Part shown: in pieces, positions 28,254-37,188 of the stretch
How positions within the stretch are numbered: position 1 is the stretch's first letter
Layout of the letters: each line of letters starts with the position of its first letter
Origin: Thalassolituus sp006212115
Lineage (GTDB): Bacteria > Pseudomonadota > Gammaproteobacteria > Pseudomonadales > Oceanobacteraceae
Assembly (NCBI RefSeq): GCF_040372045.1
Contig: NZ_BAABWH010000001.1
DNA: 64,000 bases
Direction: 5' to 3' (one strand)
Made by a program: the position numbers and the translations under genes
The notes under the pieces: generated by a model
The model's input: the letters and a program-made list of their open reading frames with translations, nothing else
Database searches by the model: none
Told to the model about the DNA's origin: nothing

Positions 28254-29405
28254 ATGAATCAAGAAGCAACTGCCCAAACCATCAGCGCTGATGACTGGCG
28301 CATGCAACTGAAAAAGTATGGATACATCATCGTACTGATCCCTGCCATTCTCTTCCCTATTACCTTTTTCTTCTGGGAAGCAACGGGCAGTCAGCATGAC
28401 ATCTGGTGGTATTTCCCTATCTTTGTTGTTTTCGGCATCATTCCACTGTTCGACCACCTGATCGGTAAAGACCCCTTCAATCCGAACGAAGAAGTCGATG
28501 TGCCGCGTATGGCGCTGGAAAAATGGTACCCATTCCTCACCATTATGACTCTGCCTGTTATGGCAGCGACGATTGCTTACGGCGCAGCCCTGTTCAGCAG
28601 TGCAGAAGTCGGCATCTTCGGTAAGATCGGTATGGTTATCTCCATGGGTGTTATCGGCGGTATCGTCTGCATCAACGTTGGCCACGAGCTGATCCACAAA
28701 GACAGCACGCTGGAACAGTGGACTGGCGGCCTGCTGCTAGCACTGGTGACTTACGCGGGCTTTAAAGTTGAGCACATCCGTGGCCATCACGTACATGTAT
28801 CGACTCCGGAAGACGCGTCATCGTCTCGTTACAACCAGACGCTGTACCAGTTCCTGCCACACGCTTACTTCCACAACTTCATGAACGCATGGAGCCTGGA
28901 AGCGAAGAAGCTGGCTCGTAAGAACCTGCCTGCTTTCCACTGGAAAAACGAACTGATCTGGTGGTACTCCATCTCTTTCCTGACCATGGTGGTATTCGCT
29001 GCGGTTTGGGGCTGGATGGGTGCGGTATTCTTCATCGCTCAGAGCTTCTTTGCCTTCACTCTGCTGGAAATTGTTAACTACATCGAGCACTACGGTCTGC
29101 ACCGTCGTAAGCTGGAAAACGGCCGCTACGAGCGTACTACCCCAGCTCACTCATGGAACAGCAACTTCCTGCTGACTAACCTGTTCCTGGTTCAGCTGCA
29201 GCGTCACTCTGATCACCACGCCAACCCTAAGCGTCGTTATCAGGTACTGCGCCACTTCGACGAAAGCCCACAGCTGCCAAGTGGTTACGCTGGCATGGTT
29301 GTACTGGCAGTGATTCCGTCACTGTGGTTCAAAGTGATGAACCCACGTGTTGAAGCCTACTACAAAGGCGAAGAGCACCAGCTGACAGCTGAACAGAAAG
29401 GCTGA
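28254..29405 (+). CDS. alkB: Alkane 1-monooxygenase (membrane diiron hydroxylase)
   Basis: The 383-residue integral membrane enzyme hydroxylates the terminal carbon of medium-chain alkanes, using O2 and rubredoxin-delivered electrons. All histidine boxes are present: HELIHKD (144-150), EHIRGHH (173-179) and HSDHHANP (318-325). The AlkB-specific box NYIEHYGLH (275-283) is also there. Six hydrophobic helices are visible. The ATG follows GGAGG closely. Codon use is strongly biased to a few codons compared with neighbours, suggesting high expression. Rubredoxin and reductase genes are not in the window. A strong terminator follows. Confidence 0.97.
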   Translation: MNQEATAQTISADDWRMQLKKYGYIIVLIPAILFPITFFFWEATGSQHDIWWYFPIFVVFGIIPLFDHLIGKDPFNPNEEVDVPRMALEKWYPFLTIMTLPVMAATIAYGAALFSSAEVGIFGKIGMVISMGVIGGIVCINVGHELIHKDSTLEQWTGGLLLALVTYAGFKVEHIRGHHVHVSTPEDASSSRYNQTLYQFLPHAYFHNFMNAWSLEAKKLARKNLPAFHWKNELIWWYSISFLTMVVFAAVWGWMGAVFFIAQSFFAFTLLEIVNYIEHYGLHRRKLENGRYERTTPAHSWNSNFLLTNLFLVQLQRHSDHHANPKRRYQVLRHFDESPQLPSGYAGMVVLAVIPSLWFKVMNPRVEAYYKGEEHQLTAEQKG

Positions 29406-29437
29406 TCCCCTGCCTTCTGAAACTGATTAACCCCCTT

Positions 29438-29463
29438 GGGGAGCCTCCGGGCTCCCCTTTTTT
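29438..29463 (+). terminator. Intrinsic terminator of alkB
   Basis: An 8-bp GC-rich stem, GGGGAGCC (29438-29445) with GGCTCCCC (29450-29457), has loop TCCG and is followed by six T. Confidence 0.9.
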
Positions 29464-29563
29464 GTGCCCGCAAACACCGCAATCCGAGCCATTGAGTAAC
29501 GGATCAACAAAGACTCACTTCCTACCTGTACAATCCTGCGAAAAAAATAATAAAGGATTCATC

Positions 29564-30769
29564 ATGTCACCATTCCGCGCGGCCCTCGCAGTCCTGCTGT
29601 TAAGCAGTGCCACCGCATTAACTTGGGCAGAAGAGCCAGACTACACCGACCGCGATCATTGGTTATGCCACCCAGACAAGTCCGACAGAGATAATGTATG
29701 CCTGAGAGACCAGGCAGTGGTCAGTGTCACGGCCAATGGCAGCAGCTCTGTTACCCCAGGCTATGTCGAAGCCATTCCGGCCGTTGATTGTTTCTATGTT
29801 TACCCCACCGCCTCAATGGATGTGACCGCAAACAGCAACATGCGCCCCGATGCACAGGAGCAAGACACCACCGCAATCCAGTTCGGTCGCTATGGCGAGG
29901 TCTGTAGAACATTTGCCCCTGTGTATCGCCAGCGCACCCTGACATACCTGGGTATTGGCGCATTAGGTGATGGGCTGGTCTCTGAAGAAACCATGGCAAC
30001 CGCAAACGAGACGGCGTATCAGGATGTCCGTCAGGCGTTTTCGCATTACCTTGAAAACGACAGCAATGGGCGCGGTTTTCTGCTGGTCGGGCATTCGCAA
30101 GGCGCACGTTTGCTGGCACGCCTGATACAGGAAGAAATCGAAACCAATGATGAACTGAGCGACCGTCTTGTTGCAGCGCACCTCATCGGCACGGGAATTT
30201 CGGTCCCAGTCGGCGAACGCGTAGGTGGCACCTTCACTCAAACACCTTTGTGTTCGTCAGCAAACCAGTCAGGCTGTGTCGTCGCCTACTCAACATTCAG
30301 AAAAGATGATCCCGAGCTGGCGACGCCCCGTTTTGGTGTCGTCCCTGATGGTGGGTATGACGGCAACTACGAAGCCGCGTGCACACACCCGGCCGCTCTG
30401 GCGGGCGGTGTCGAGTCCTTACACCCTGTACTGCCTTTCGATCAGCCCTACGCCTTTGATGTCTTACTGAAATTCAAAGGCTCGGGTGGGCCTTATAAAA
30501 ACTGGTGGAAGAACGTGAAGGCAAAACGTCAGGCAGACTTCTACAGCGTGCCCGGCCATTTCACAGGGGAATGCGTGCGTGACGATAACGGTACGCATTA
30601 TCTTGAGGTAACGATCGACAGTGACGAGTCTGATCCCCGAGCTGACGACTACCGCGGTGAGCTGATCGTCGTAAAAGGCTGGGGCCTGCATCTGATCGAC
30701 GTAAACCTGGCTCAGGGCGACCTCATCCGCTTAGCCGGAGACCAGATCAACAACTGGATGCAGCGTTAA
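29564..30769 (+). CDS. DUF3089 secreted alpha/beta-hydrolase-like protein
   Basis: About 401 residues from the ATG at 29564, with AAAGGA upstream and a signal peptide (MSPFRAALAVLLLSSATALTWAEE). The N-terminal W-L-C-H-P, the segment VDCFYVYPTASMD and the nucleophile elbow FLLVGHSQGARLL fit the DUF3089 family of lipase-like hydrolases. A His late in the chain (GWGLHLIDVNLAQGDLIRLAGDQI) could complete the triad. Cysteines are numerous, suggesting disulfides outside the cytoplasm. The substrate is unknown; an ester or lipid is plausible beside alkB. Confidence 0.78.
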   Translation: MSPFRAALAVLLLSSATALTWAEEPDYTDRDHWLCHPDKSDRDNVCLRDQAVVSVTANGSSSVTPGYVEAIPAVDCFYVYPTASMDVTANSNMRPDAQEQDTTAIQFGRYGEVCRTFAPVYRQRTLTYLGIGALGDGLVSEETMATANETAYQDVRQAFSHYLENDSNGRGFLLVGHSQGARLLARLIQEEIETNDELSDRLVAAHLIGTGISVPVGERVGGTFTQTPLCSSANQSGCVVAYSTFRKDDPELATPRFGVVPDGGYDGNYEAACTHPAALAGGVESLHPVLPFDQPYAFDVLLKFKGSGGPYKNWWKNVKAKRQADFYSVPGHFTGECVRDDNGTHYLEVTIDSDESDPRADDYRGELIVVKGWGLHLIDVNLAQGDLIRLAGDQINNWMQR

Positions 30770-30776
30770 TCGCTGT

Positions 30777-31550
30777 TTACTTCGAGTTCTGAACCAGCGC
30801 GGGGACGTCAGCGTCCCCGACCTGCCAGTCGTTGTAAGGCTGCCCAACACCCGCAAGGCGAAGTGTCTCTTCTGGCATCTGTTGCGCAATATTCGAAATG
30901 ATCTTATCTGCCATACCACCCTTCTCACCGGCGGGTATAACGGCATGTACATTAAATGTGGTGTAGAGCTTCCGCTGTAAGCCCGACAAGCCAAGTCCGT
31001 AGAGAATAGGATCAGCCGCCGAATCTGCGAAAATAAAAGCATCGAGGCGGTAGTTATCAAGCTTACGAAGCGAACCTTCGATAGTGTGTTCTTCCGCTAT
31101 TGCAAATGGGAAGAGATGCTTATGGCCGCTGTGAGTCGCAATCCGATATCGCTGGGGCTGAGTCAGGTCGATGTTCTCGCCCTTCCTAGAGTAAACAACA
31201 AAGTTAACTGTAAGCAGTGGAGCCGATGAATAGGTATAAGGGTTACCATCCCGGGCATGATGTGGACGAATCATTGGGAAGTGCAAATCGGCCTCGCCAT
31301 TTGTCGCCATCAGCAACGAGCGCTTAAAGGGCACCCGCTCGATTTCAATTTCGCGGCCGATAAGTTGCGCCCAGCTTCGAACGACATTCATCAGCGGATG
31401 TTCGGGCCCAGAATCCGGTGTATCTCCAACAAGCGGAAAGACTACATGGAGAGGCTCCTTGTCAGCCGCAACAGTCTGATTGCCATCCGCTGTAACAGAT
31501 AAAGAGTAGATAAGTGACACCAAGCCCAGAAGCAAACGGCAGTAGTTCAT
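30777..31550 (-). CDS. Periplasmic solute-binding-like protein, paralogue A
   Basis: About 257 residues from the ATG at 31550 (GGGAAG upstream; a GTG at 31562 is an alternative). It has a signal peptide and then a SBP-bac-3-like fold: LHVVFPLVGDTPDSGPEHPLMNVVRSWAQLIGREIEIERVPFKRSLLMATNGEADLHF. The type resembles polar-amino-acid-binding domains, without any permease genes nearby. It is 18 bases from its paralogue and clearly derived from a tandem duplication. Convergent with the DUF3089 gene, seven bases apart. Ligand unknown. Confidence 0.72.
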   Translation of the reverse strand: MNYCRLLLGLVSLIYSLSVTADGNQTVAADKEPLHVVFPLVGDTPDSGPEHPLMNVVRSWAQLIGREIEIERVPFKRSLLMATNGEADLHFPMIRPHHARDGNPYTYSSAPLLTVNFVVYSRKGENIDLTQPQRYRIATHSGHKHLFPFAIAEEHTIEGSLRKLDNYRLDAFIFADSAADPILYGLGLSGLQRKLYTTFNVHAVIPAGEKGGMADKIISNIAQQMPEETLRLAGVGQPYNDWQVGDADVPALVQNSK

Positions 31551-31568
31551 ATTACTTCCCACCGCTGG

Positions 31569-32336
31569 CTACTTGACTGCATTCACAAGGGCCGGGATCG
31601 AGTCATCCCCAACTTGCCAGTCATGGTATGGCTGATCGACACCCGCTAAACCCAGCAGTTCGCGACTCATGGTTTTCGTCGATTCTGTAATAAACTCATC
31701 GACCTCACCGCCTTTCTTATCATGGGAAAGGACAGCATGGACGTCATACACTTTGTACAGGCGTCGCTCAATATTCATCAAACCAAGATCAAGCAGAACC
31801 GGATCACCGCCGGAGTCGGCGAAAATAAACGCATCAATACGCCCGGTATCCAGCTTTCTGAGGGAACCTTCAATGGTATGATCTTCCGTCACAGGAAACG
31901 GCAATAAGTTACCGTGACCACCGTGAGTGGCGATACGGTATTTCTCTGGTTGGCTCAGGTCGATGTCTTCTCCACGGCGGGTGTAAAGCACGAAGTTCAC
32001 CGTGTGTACGACGGTACTTGAGTACGCAAACGGCAATCCTTGATCGGATGCATCCTGGTCTTTAATCAGTGGAAAATGGAAGTCGGCTTCGCCATTGGCC
32101 GCCATCATCAACGAGCGCTTAAATGGAAAGCGCTCAATGGTCATTGCACGGCCCGACGTCTTGCCCCATTGACGTATCACATCGACCAGGGGATGTTCAG
32201 GGCCCTGTCCGGGTGCATCGCCAAGGAAGGGAATAACGACCCTGAGAGGTCTCTGTTCTGTACCGGAAACGGTCTCTTCTGCATAAACCGACTGTAGCCA
32301 GATGACCAAAACAGAGAATACAAACAGCAACTTCAT
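31569..32336 (-). CDS. Periplasmic solute-binding-like protein, paralogue B
   Basis: About 255 residues from the ATG at 32336 (MKLLFVFSVLVIWLQSVYAEE, a signal peptide); the open frame extends upstream but without homology to the paralogue. Shared blocks with paralogue A include GPEHPLVDVIRQWG, ERFPFKRSLMMAANGEADFHFP, RYRIATHGGH and DHTIEGSLRKLD. Both end in a DWQVGD...PALV motif. The pair probably shares a transcript, with this gene first. Confidence 0.72.
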   Translation of the reverse strand: MKLLFVFSVLVIWLQSVYAEETVSGTEQRPLRVVIPFLGDAPGQGPEHPLVDVIRQWGKTSGRAMTIERFPFKRSLMMAANGEADFHFPLIKDQDASDQGLPFAYSSTVVHTVNFVLYTRRGEDIDLSQPEKYRIATHGGHGNLLPFPVTEDHTIEGSLRKLDTGRIDAFIFADSGGDPVLLDLGLMNIERRLYKVYDVHAVLSHDKKGGEVDEFITESTKTMSRELLGLAGVDQPYHDWQVGDDSIPALVNAVK

Positions 32337-32491
32337 ACACTCAACTCCCAATGATCGCATCGCTTGATACGGGCACTTATTAGAGTCCAGAGTAGTCGCG
32401 AACTGTCTAATGCTCAATTCAAATACACAAAAAGCTGCATTTCTCGCAAAAGATATGACGGAGGTCACAGTGCTGCCTCCGTGGCCTTTAA

Positions 32492-33139
32492 TTACCTATT
32501 TGAGACAGATGAATCAGCAAACAGGATATCCAGAATCATATCCTCTGCAGAGGAGTATCCGTTTGCGACAGGAAAGTTCAGTTCTGGCCCCATTCCGGGA
32601 AAGGCGATACGAAAATAGGTAAGACTCATCAGGCAGTAAAAGAAGCTGTCGTTAGAGTGGTTCTGCAACGCAGGCGACTGTGCTTTGGCGAGATCAAACA
32701 ACTCTGAGATCGCGGTATGTAAACCAGCAAAACGCACATGACAGTACTCCGCTCTTTCGCCACCACCGCGAGTTTCTGATATCAATAACCGGGCATAGGA
32801 TGGATGTGTCAGGGATATATCGATGAAGCCGCTGACAACGGAGTGAAAGTTAGCCAGCGCGAGGCTTTTATCACCGCTCACTGCGCCCTCGATCAATGGC
32901 AACATGTGAGAGGAAAAGTGATCAAAAACATGCTCCATCACATGCTTCCAAAGATCTTCTTTACTGCCAAAGTGGTGGCGTAACACGCCATGGCTGACTC
33001 CAGTATGACTGGCGATATCACGAACGCTGGCACCATCAAAGCCCAGTTCTGAAAACGTATTTAACGCCGCCTGAAGAATGGCGTCCCGAGTTTGTTCAGC
33101 CTCTACAGCACTACGTTTTCCCGGCCTACCCACTGTCAT
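32492..33139 (-). CDS. TetR-family transcriptional regulator
   Basis: The 215-residue protein has an N-terminal HTH (RDAILQAALNTFSELGFDGASVRDIASHTGVSHGVLRHHFGSKEDLWKHVM) preceded by the basic GRPGKRSA. The C-terminal region is helical and of ligand-binding type. AGGA precedes the ATG by eight bases. It is divergent from the gene at 33303, which it probably controls. Confidence 0.9.
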   Translation of the reverse strand: MTVGRPGKRSAVEAEQTRDAILQAALNTFSELGFDGASVRDIASHTGVSHGVLRHHFGSKEDLWKHVMEHVFDHFSSHMLPLIEGAVSGDKSLALANFHSVVSGFIDISLTHPSYARLLISETRGGGERAEYCHVRFAGLHTAISELFDLAKAQSPALQNHSNDSFFYCLMSLTYFRIAFPGMGPELNFPVANGYSSAEDMILDILFADSSVSNR

Positions 33140-33159
33140 CTATTCGTTCCTGATTTGTC

Positions 33160-33279
33160 TACTGCAGTACTTACTGCGCTTGCTGTGAATATTAGCCTGC
33201 GACCTGTTGGCGGACATTGTCCCGGCAATTCAGGCCAACGTCAGAAGGGTCACCTTCTCTTTTTGAAATACACATGTAT
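33160..33279. promoter_or_regulatory. Two short palindromes in the TetR-divergent promoter region
   Basis: TACTGCAGTA (33160-33169) lies near the tetR start, and ATACA-CA-TGTAT (33268-33279) lies just upstream of the divergent gene. Either could bind the TetR protein. Such short palindromes occur by chance, so this is weak. Confidence 0.25.
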
Positions 33280-33302
33280 CATAAAGGAAAAAGGAGACAA
33301 TT

Positions 33303-34502
33303 ATGAACAAGAACATCCGCATGGCAGCCGCTTTTGCCGTGGTCAGTGCTACTCACCCACTGGTCGCAGCAGCCACACAAATCAACACTGAAAGGTATGA
33401 CACCGTCATTGAATTCGACCATCACATCGCCGGAGTAAAACCTGAGATGCTCGACTGGTGGTGGAATAATATTCGAACTGAAGAACGCTTTGTCGACTGG
33501 AATCCAGACAGTCACCTCGCCTATGAGCTGGAAGTTCCACCCGCTGATCCAGACTCGCTGAAACTGGCTACCGGCACGGTTCAGAATATTTCTGAATACA
33601 TTGGCGGGTTCACCATCGACTCTCAGGTCACCTGGGGCACTCCTTTCAACACCGCTGCAGGACAACACCAGCTTGTTGCCGAAATTGCTCTGGAAGGTCT
33701 GAGGGACCTGTCATTGCCAGGTAATGCATGGCTGATTTACGACTACGCACCAGATGCGACACTGGACGGCTCTGACCTGAGCGCAACACTGGCTCTACCC
33801 GGTGTATTCCAGGTTGCTTACCCCGGCCTGACAGAGACTCTGAAAGAAGATCTGCGCACAGAGCTAAGCAACCTCAGTGACTTCTTGCCTGAGATGTTCC
33901 AAACCGAATTTATTGAAGAAACTCTGGAAGCTCGTGGAACATACCGCGTAGAGAAAAACGGATTCTGGCTGAGAACCGTCATTGTTGATCAGGAAATCAA
34001 AGGTCTGACGCCAGACATGATGAACTGGTGGTGGGATAACATTGACAGCACCTATCGCTATCAGCGCTGGCACCCAACCGCCCACCTGAGCTTTGAGTGG
34101 CTGGAAGCGCCGGAGAGCCCAAATAACACCACCTACTCAGTCGGAGCAGTGCAGAAAGTTGTTGAATACCTTGGGCCTTATAAAAACTCGCTACTGATTA
34201 CCTGGCTGCCTAAAGAAGACGCCGCAGAACGCGTGGAGTACGAACATTGGCTGTACGCACAAACGGACCTCGCCGGGCTGAATGGCATCATGCCGCAGGA
34301 CATGATTCATGAATACCAGCTCAACTCGGCAGGTGACGGTATTGTGATGCGCTCGACGTTCAATGTGCCCTTCTTCCTGAACTGGGTCATGCCCGGATTT
34401 ACAGACGAACTCGGCAAACATGCATTACAGGAAATGCAGATGTTGCAGTATTTCCTACCAGAACTCTTCGCTGAGCAGACACTCGACAGCGTCAGCCAAT
34501 AA
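33303..34502 (+). CDS. Secreted protein with two tandem DAPG-hydrolase (PhlG)-like domains
   Basis: The 399-residue product has a signal peptide (to about residue 24) and two clearly related halves. The first has GVKPEMLDWWWNNI with DWNPDSHL (65-72). The second has GLTPDMMNWWWDNI with RWHPTAHL (255-262). Both then carry a TVQNISEYIG / AVQKVVEYLG block and a closing FLPEMF / FLPELF. This pattern resembles the DAPG hydrolase fold, whose zinc ligands include His of HP-x-x-H. Only the second half keeps the H-P-x-x-H; the first has N-P-x-x-H. Substrate unknown. Divergent from tetR; AAAAGGAGA precedes the ATG. Confidence 0.6.
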   Translation: MNKNIRMAAAFAVVSATHPLVAAATQINTERYDTVIEFDHHIAGVKPEMLDWWWNNIRTEERFVDWNPDSHLAYELEVPPADPDSLKLATGTVQNISEYIGGFTIDSQVTWGTPFNTAAGQHQLVAEIALEGLRDLSLPGNAWLIYDYAPDATLDGSDLSATLALPGVFQVAYPGLTETLKEDLRTELSNLSDFLPEMFQTEFIEETLEARGTYRVEKNGFWLRTVIVDQEIKGLTPDMMNWWWDNIDSTYRYQRWHPTAHLSFEWLEAPESPNNTTYSVGAVQKVVEYLGPYKNSLLITWLPKEDAAERVEYEHWLYAQTDLAGLNGIMPQDMIHEYQLNSAGDGIVMRSTFNVPFFLNWVMPGFTDELGKHALQEMQMLQYFLPELFAEQTLDSVSQ

Positions 34503-34506
34503 ATAA

Positions 34507-34545
34507 AAAGGCCCCCGCAAGGAAATTCTTACAGGGGCCTTTCTC
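34507..34545. terminator. Bidirectional terminator between convergent genes
   Basis: A 9-bp stem, AAAGGCCCC (34507-34515) with GGGGCCTTT (34534-34542), has an 18-base loop. T-rich tracts follow on both strands. It serves the DAPG-like gene and the peroxiredoxin gene. Confidence 0.75.
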
Positions 34546-34558
34546 TGTCGCAGAGGTC

Positions 34559-35206
34559 TTACACTTTTACTTTGCGCAAGTAAGGCAGTACTGCGTCAAA
34601 CTCACCAAATTTTGCTTTAGCGTCTTCATCGCTAACCGTAGGTGGAACAATAACGTCTTCACCCGCCTGCCAGTTAACCGGAGTCGCAACACCTTTCGCA
34701 CCAGTCAGCTGTAGTGCATCCAGTGCACGCAGAACTTCGGCAAAGTTACGACCCACGCTCATTGGGTAAGTCATCGACAGTTTCAGCTGCTTGTCCGGAC
34801 CAATGATAAATACGGTACGTACAGTAGCACTGTCTGCTGGAGTGCGACCATCTGGCAGATAGGCCTCTGCAGGAAGCATGTCAAACAGCTTCGATACTTC
34901 CAGAGATTCATCTGCGATGATCGGGAATACTGCTGGTGCCTTACAAACTGTCTCAATATCCTGTTTCCAGGCTTTATGCTCTTCTACACCATCAACGGAA
35001 ACACCAATCACTTTAGTGTCACGTTTTTCCCACTCTGCAGCCAACTGAGCAACCGCACCAAATTCAGTTGTACAAACCGGCGTGAAATCTTTCGGGTGAG
35101 AGAACATGATTGCCCACTTACCGTCCAGCCACTCGTGGAAATCAATCGAACCGTGATCCGTATCTGCTTTGAAATTTGGGACGGTATCGTTAATGCGTAA
35201 TGACAT
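34559..35206 (-). CDS. Peroxiredoxin, 1-Cys Prx6 type
   Basis: The 215-residue protein starts at the ATG at 35206 (MSLRINDTVPNF), which has GAGGTAAG upstream; the upstream extension of the frame is not used. The peroxidatic Cys is C45 in FTPVCTTEFG, and the Prx6-type C-terminal region PVNWQAGEDVIVPP is present. The enzyme reduces peroxides. A further Cys (in IETVCKAPAVFP) is present. It lies alone between terminators and an EEP-family gene. Confidence 0.92.
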   Translation of the reverse strand: MSLRINDTVPNFKADTDHGSIDFHEWLDGKWAIMFSHPKDFTPVCTTEFGAVAQLAAEWEKRDTKVIGVSVDGVEEHKAWKQDIETVCKAPAVFPIIADESLEVSKLFDMLPAEAYLPDGRTPADSATVRTVFIIGPDKQLKLSMTYPMSVGRNFAEVLRALDALQLTGAKGVATPVNWQAGEDVIVPPTVSDEDAKAKFGEFDAVLPYLRKVKV

Positions 35207-35319
35207 CTTTCTTACCTCTTTATTGTGGTGTGTATGAGTCGTATCCATCATAGAAGCCGACGGCATGCTGGTAAACCCAACGGCGCCAGCTGCATTTAAA
35301 GATGGAGCTCCAGCAAGAC

Positions 35320-36402
35320 TTACTCGCCGGGCTCGGGTACATCTTTCTTAGATACATTTTCTTCTGATAGCGCCTCGCGTGCGCGCTCCCGGTCCTCAAG
35401 ATCTGCACTCTCCGCATCCTGCATCCTCCCTTTAACAGGGGTAAAGTTCAGGCTGGTGTACAGAGCAAAATGATCGGAGCCTATATGCGGCAACCGTTCC
35501 AGCGTGTTCAACGTAAAGTGGTGACTGTGGAAGACATGATCAAGGGGCCAACGCAAAAATGGAAAATCAGCATGGAAAGTATTAAACGCGCCCCGACCGA
35601 TGCGCGGATCTAGTAACCCACTGATATGACGAAACAGCCGTGTGGTTGGCGACCAGGCAACATCGTTAAGATCGCCCGTGACAATAAGTGGCTCATCGCT
35701 ATCGGCAACACTCTTCGCTAACACAGCCAGCTCGGCGTCGCGCGGTGAAGACACATCACTTTCTGTTGGGCTCGGAGGTTCTGGGTGCATAAAGTGCATC
35801 CTGACCTGCTCGCCCGAGCGGAGCTCAATACAACAATGTATGGACGGAATATCGTCTTTCACCAAGTACTCAATGGTGCCGTCATGAAGTGGCAAACGGG
35901 AGTACACGTGCATGCCATACAAATTATCCAGTGGACACTTAAGCGTGTACGGCATCTCATCTTCTAACTCGTCGAGTTGCGCTTCCCACCAGCTATCCGA
36001 CTCCAATGTGACCAGAATATCCGGCTGATACTCACGCACTAAAGAAATAAGTTTGGCTGATTCCTTATTCGGCGTCAGTACATTCGCAGTGATGATATTA
36101 ATCTGGTTGTCGTCGTCCGCCACAGCGGTCCGCTTCACCTCACTCCGCCATAATGGCGTGTAGGGAAGTACCCACTTTAATTGCCAAGCAAACGCACCAA
36201 GAGTGAGTGAAAAAGCGATCCACTCCAGAGCGTCCACAAAGCCGAAGACAATAACCTGAGAGATCAGCACGACCAAGGCAAGGCTGGCAATCTGCAAACG
36301 GGGAAAATCCAGACCTCTTACCGTCCAATGCGTAAACCGGGTTTCAGGGAGTATCGTCGCAGTCGCAACAATGAAAGCAAGACAAACTAAAGCAGTGACC
36401 AT
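35320..36402 (-). CDS. Membrane-anchored endonuclease/exonuclease/phosphatase family protein
   Basis: About 360 residues from the ATG at 36402, with GGAG nine bases upstream; a TTG at 36420 is an alternative. Three N-terminal membrane helices precede an EEP domain. The metal and catalytic residues are in order: TANVL (Asn), TLESDSWW (Glu), MHPEPP (His), VTGDLND (Asp, Asn) and the terminal GSDHFALY (Asp-His). A variable acidic/basic tail ends the chain. EEP proteins cleave phosphoester bonds in nucleic acids or lipids; this membrane-linked subtype is not assigned a substrate. Confidence 0.85.
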   Translation of the reverse strand: MVTALVCLAFIVATATILPETRFTHWTVRGLDFPRLQIASLALVVLISQVIVFGFVDALEWIAFSLTLGAFAWQLKWVLPYTPLWRSEVKRTAVADDDNQINIITANVLTPNKESAKLISLVREYQPDILVTLESDSWWEAQLDELEDEMPYTLKCPLDNLYGMHVYSRLPLHDGTIEYLVKDDIPSIHCCIELRSGEQVRMHFMHPEPPSPTESDVSSPRDAELAVLAKSVADSDEPLIVTGDLNDVAWSPTTRLFRHISGLLDPRIGRGAFNTFHADFPFLRWPLDHVFHSHHFTLNTLERLPHIGSDHFALYTSLNFTPVKGRMQDAESADLEDRERAREALSEENVSKKDVPEPGE

Positions 36403-36523
36403 ACAGAACCACTCCGCCAATGGAGTAACGAATATACCTTGGCGGAGGGGTTGAAAGAAGGGTTGTAAGAACGACTGTGAGAACGATTATCAGAAGAGCC
36501 GAGAGAATCCGACTCCCAACTAG

Positions 36524-36877
36524 TCAGCCTGAAATATCTTGCACGAAGGAAACCTTATTCCCGTCCGGATCGCATATCTCAGCCATTCTGATAACGCCCG
36601 GATATTCCTGGGTTTCATCAAGTTCGATACCTGCCTCACTACAAACACCACGCTGAGCCTCGAGATCATCCACTCCGACAACCACAGTGGTATAACCAGC
36701 CCGTTCAGTATCCAGGCAGACCTGTATCCATGCTCCGTCTGTAATCTGCCACTCCGCAACGCCCTCGACGGGCACAAGATCCGCTTCGCGCCCCAGTAAC
36801 CGGGCGTACCAAGCAATAGCGACCGAATAGTCTTTTACAGGCAGTACAGACACCACACTGTTTATATTGGATTTCAT
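36524..36877 (-). CDS. VOC (glyoxalase/bleomycin-resistance) family protein
   Basis: About 117 residues from the ATG at 36877 (MKSNINSVVSVLPVKDY), with GGAAGG upstream. It has the paired beta-alpha-beta-beta-beta pattern of the vicinal oxygen chelate fold: VLPVKDYSVAIAWYARLLG, then the DPDGNKVSFVQ ending. Members include dioxygenases and glyoxalases; the substrate is unknown. Confidence 0.83.
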   Translation of the reverse strand: MKSNINSVVSVLPVKDYSVAIAWYARLLGREADLVPVEGVAEWQITDGAWIQVCLDTERAGYTTVVVGVDDLEAQRGVCSEAGIELDETQEYPGVIRMAEICDPDGNKVSFVQDISG

Positions 36878-37018
36878 AACGCGACCTTCCCTTTTCGGTG
36901 AGTACAGCATGTTTCGATGGACCAGCATGCACCATTACCACGAGAGATGAAACAGCAGGCCCTATGCCGTACACCTTCAACTTCTGACGGCCTGGCTACC
37001 TACCCTAATCCAGCGTCC

Positions 37019-37066
37019 TATCTAACCCACTGTCTAACCCGCTGTCTAACCTGCTGTCTAAGCCAG
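37019..37066. repeat. Four 12-bp tandem repeats
   Basis: Consecutive units CTATCTAACCCA, CTGTCTAACCCG, CTGTCTAACCTG and CTGTCTAAGCCA lie in the 311-base gap between the VOC gene and the small gene at 37189. Nothing else is recognised in the gap. Confidence 0.8.
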
Positions 37067-37188
37067 CCTTCTTAAACAGCTTCTAAACCACTTTCTAGAT
37101 CCATCTGGGTATTTGCATTAGAACTGGTGTATCAGGCCAGTTTTCGGCCACAATGATTACCAATTCACGACATCAACTGAGGTCGCCC

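Noticed and set aside
30800..30819. GC-rich 8-bp hairpin at the end of the binding-protein gene as a terminator for the DUF3089 gene
   Set aside because: It lies inside coding sequence and has no following T-run.
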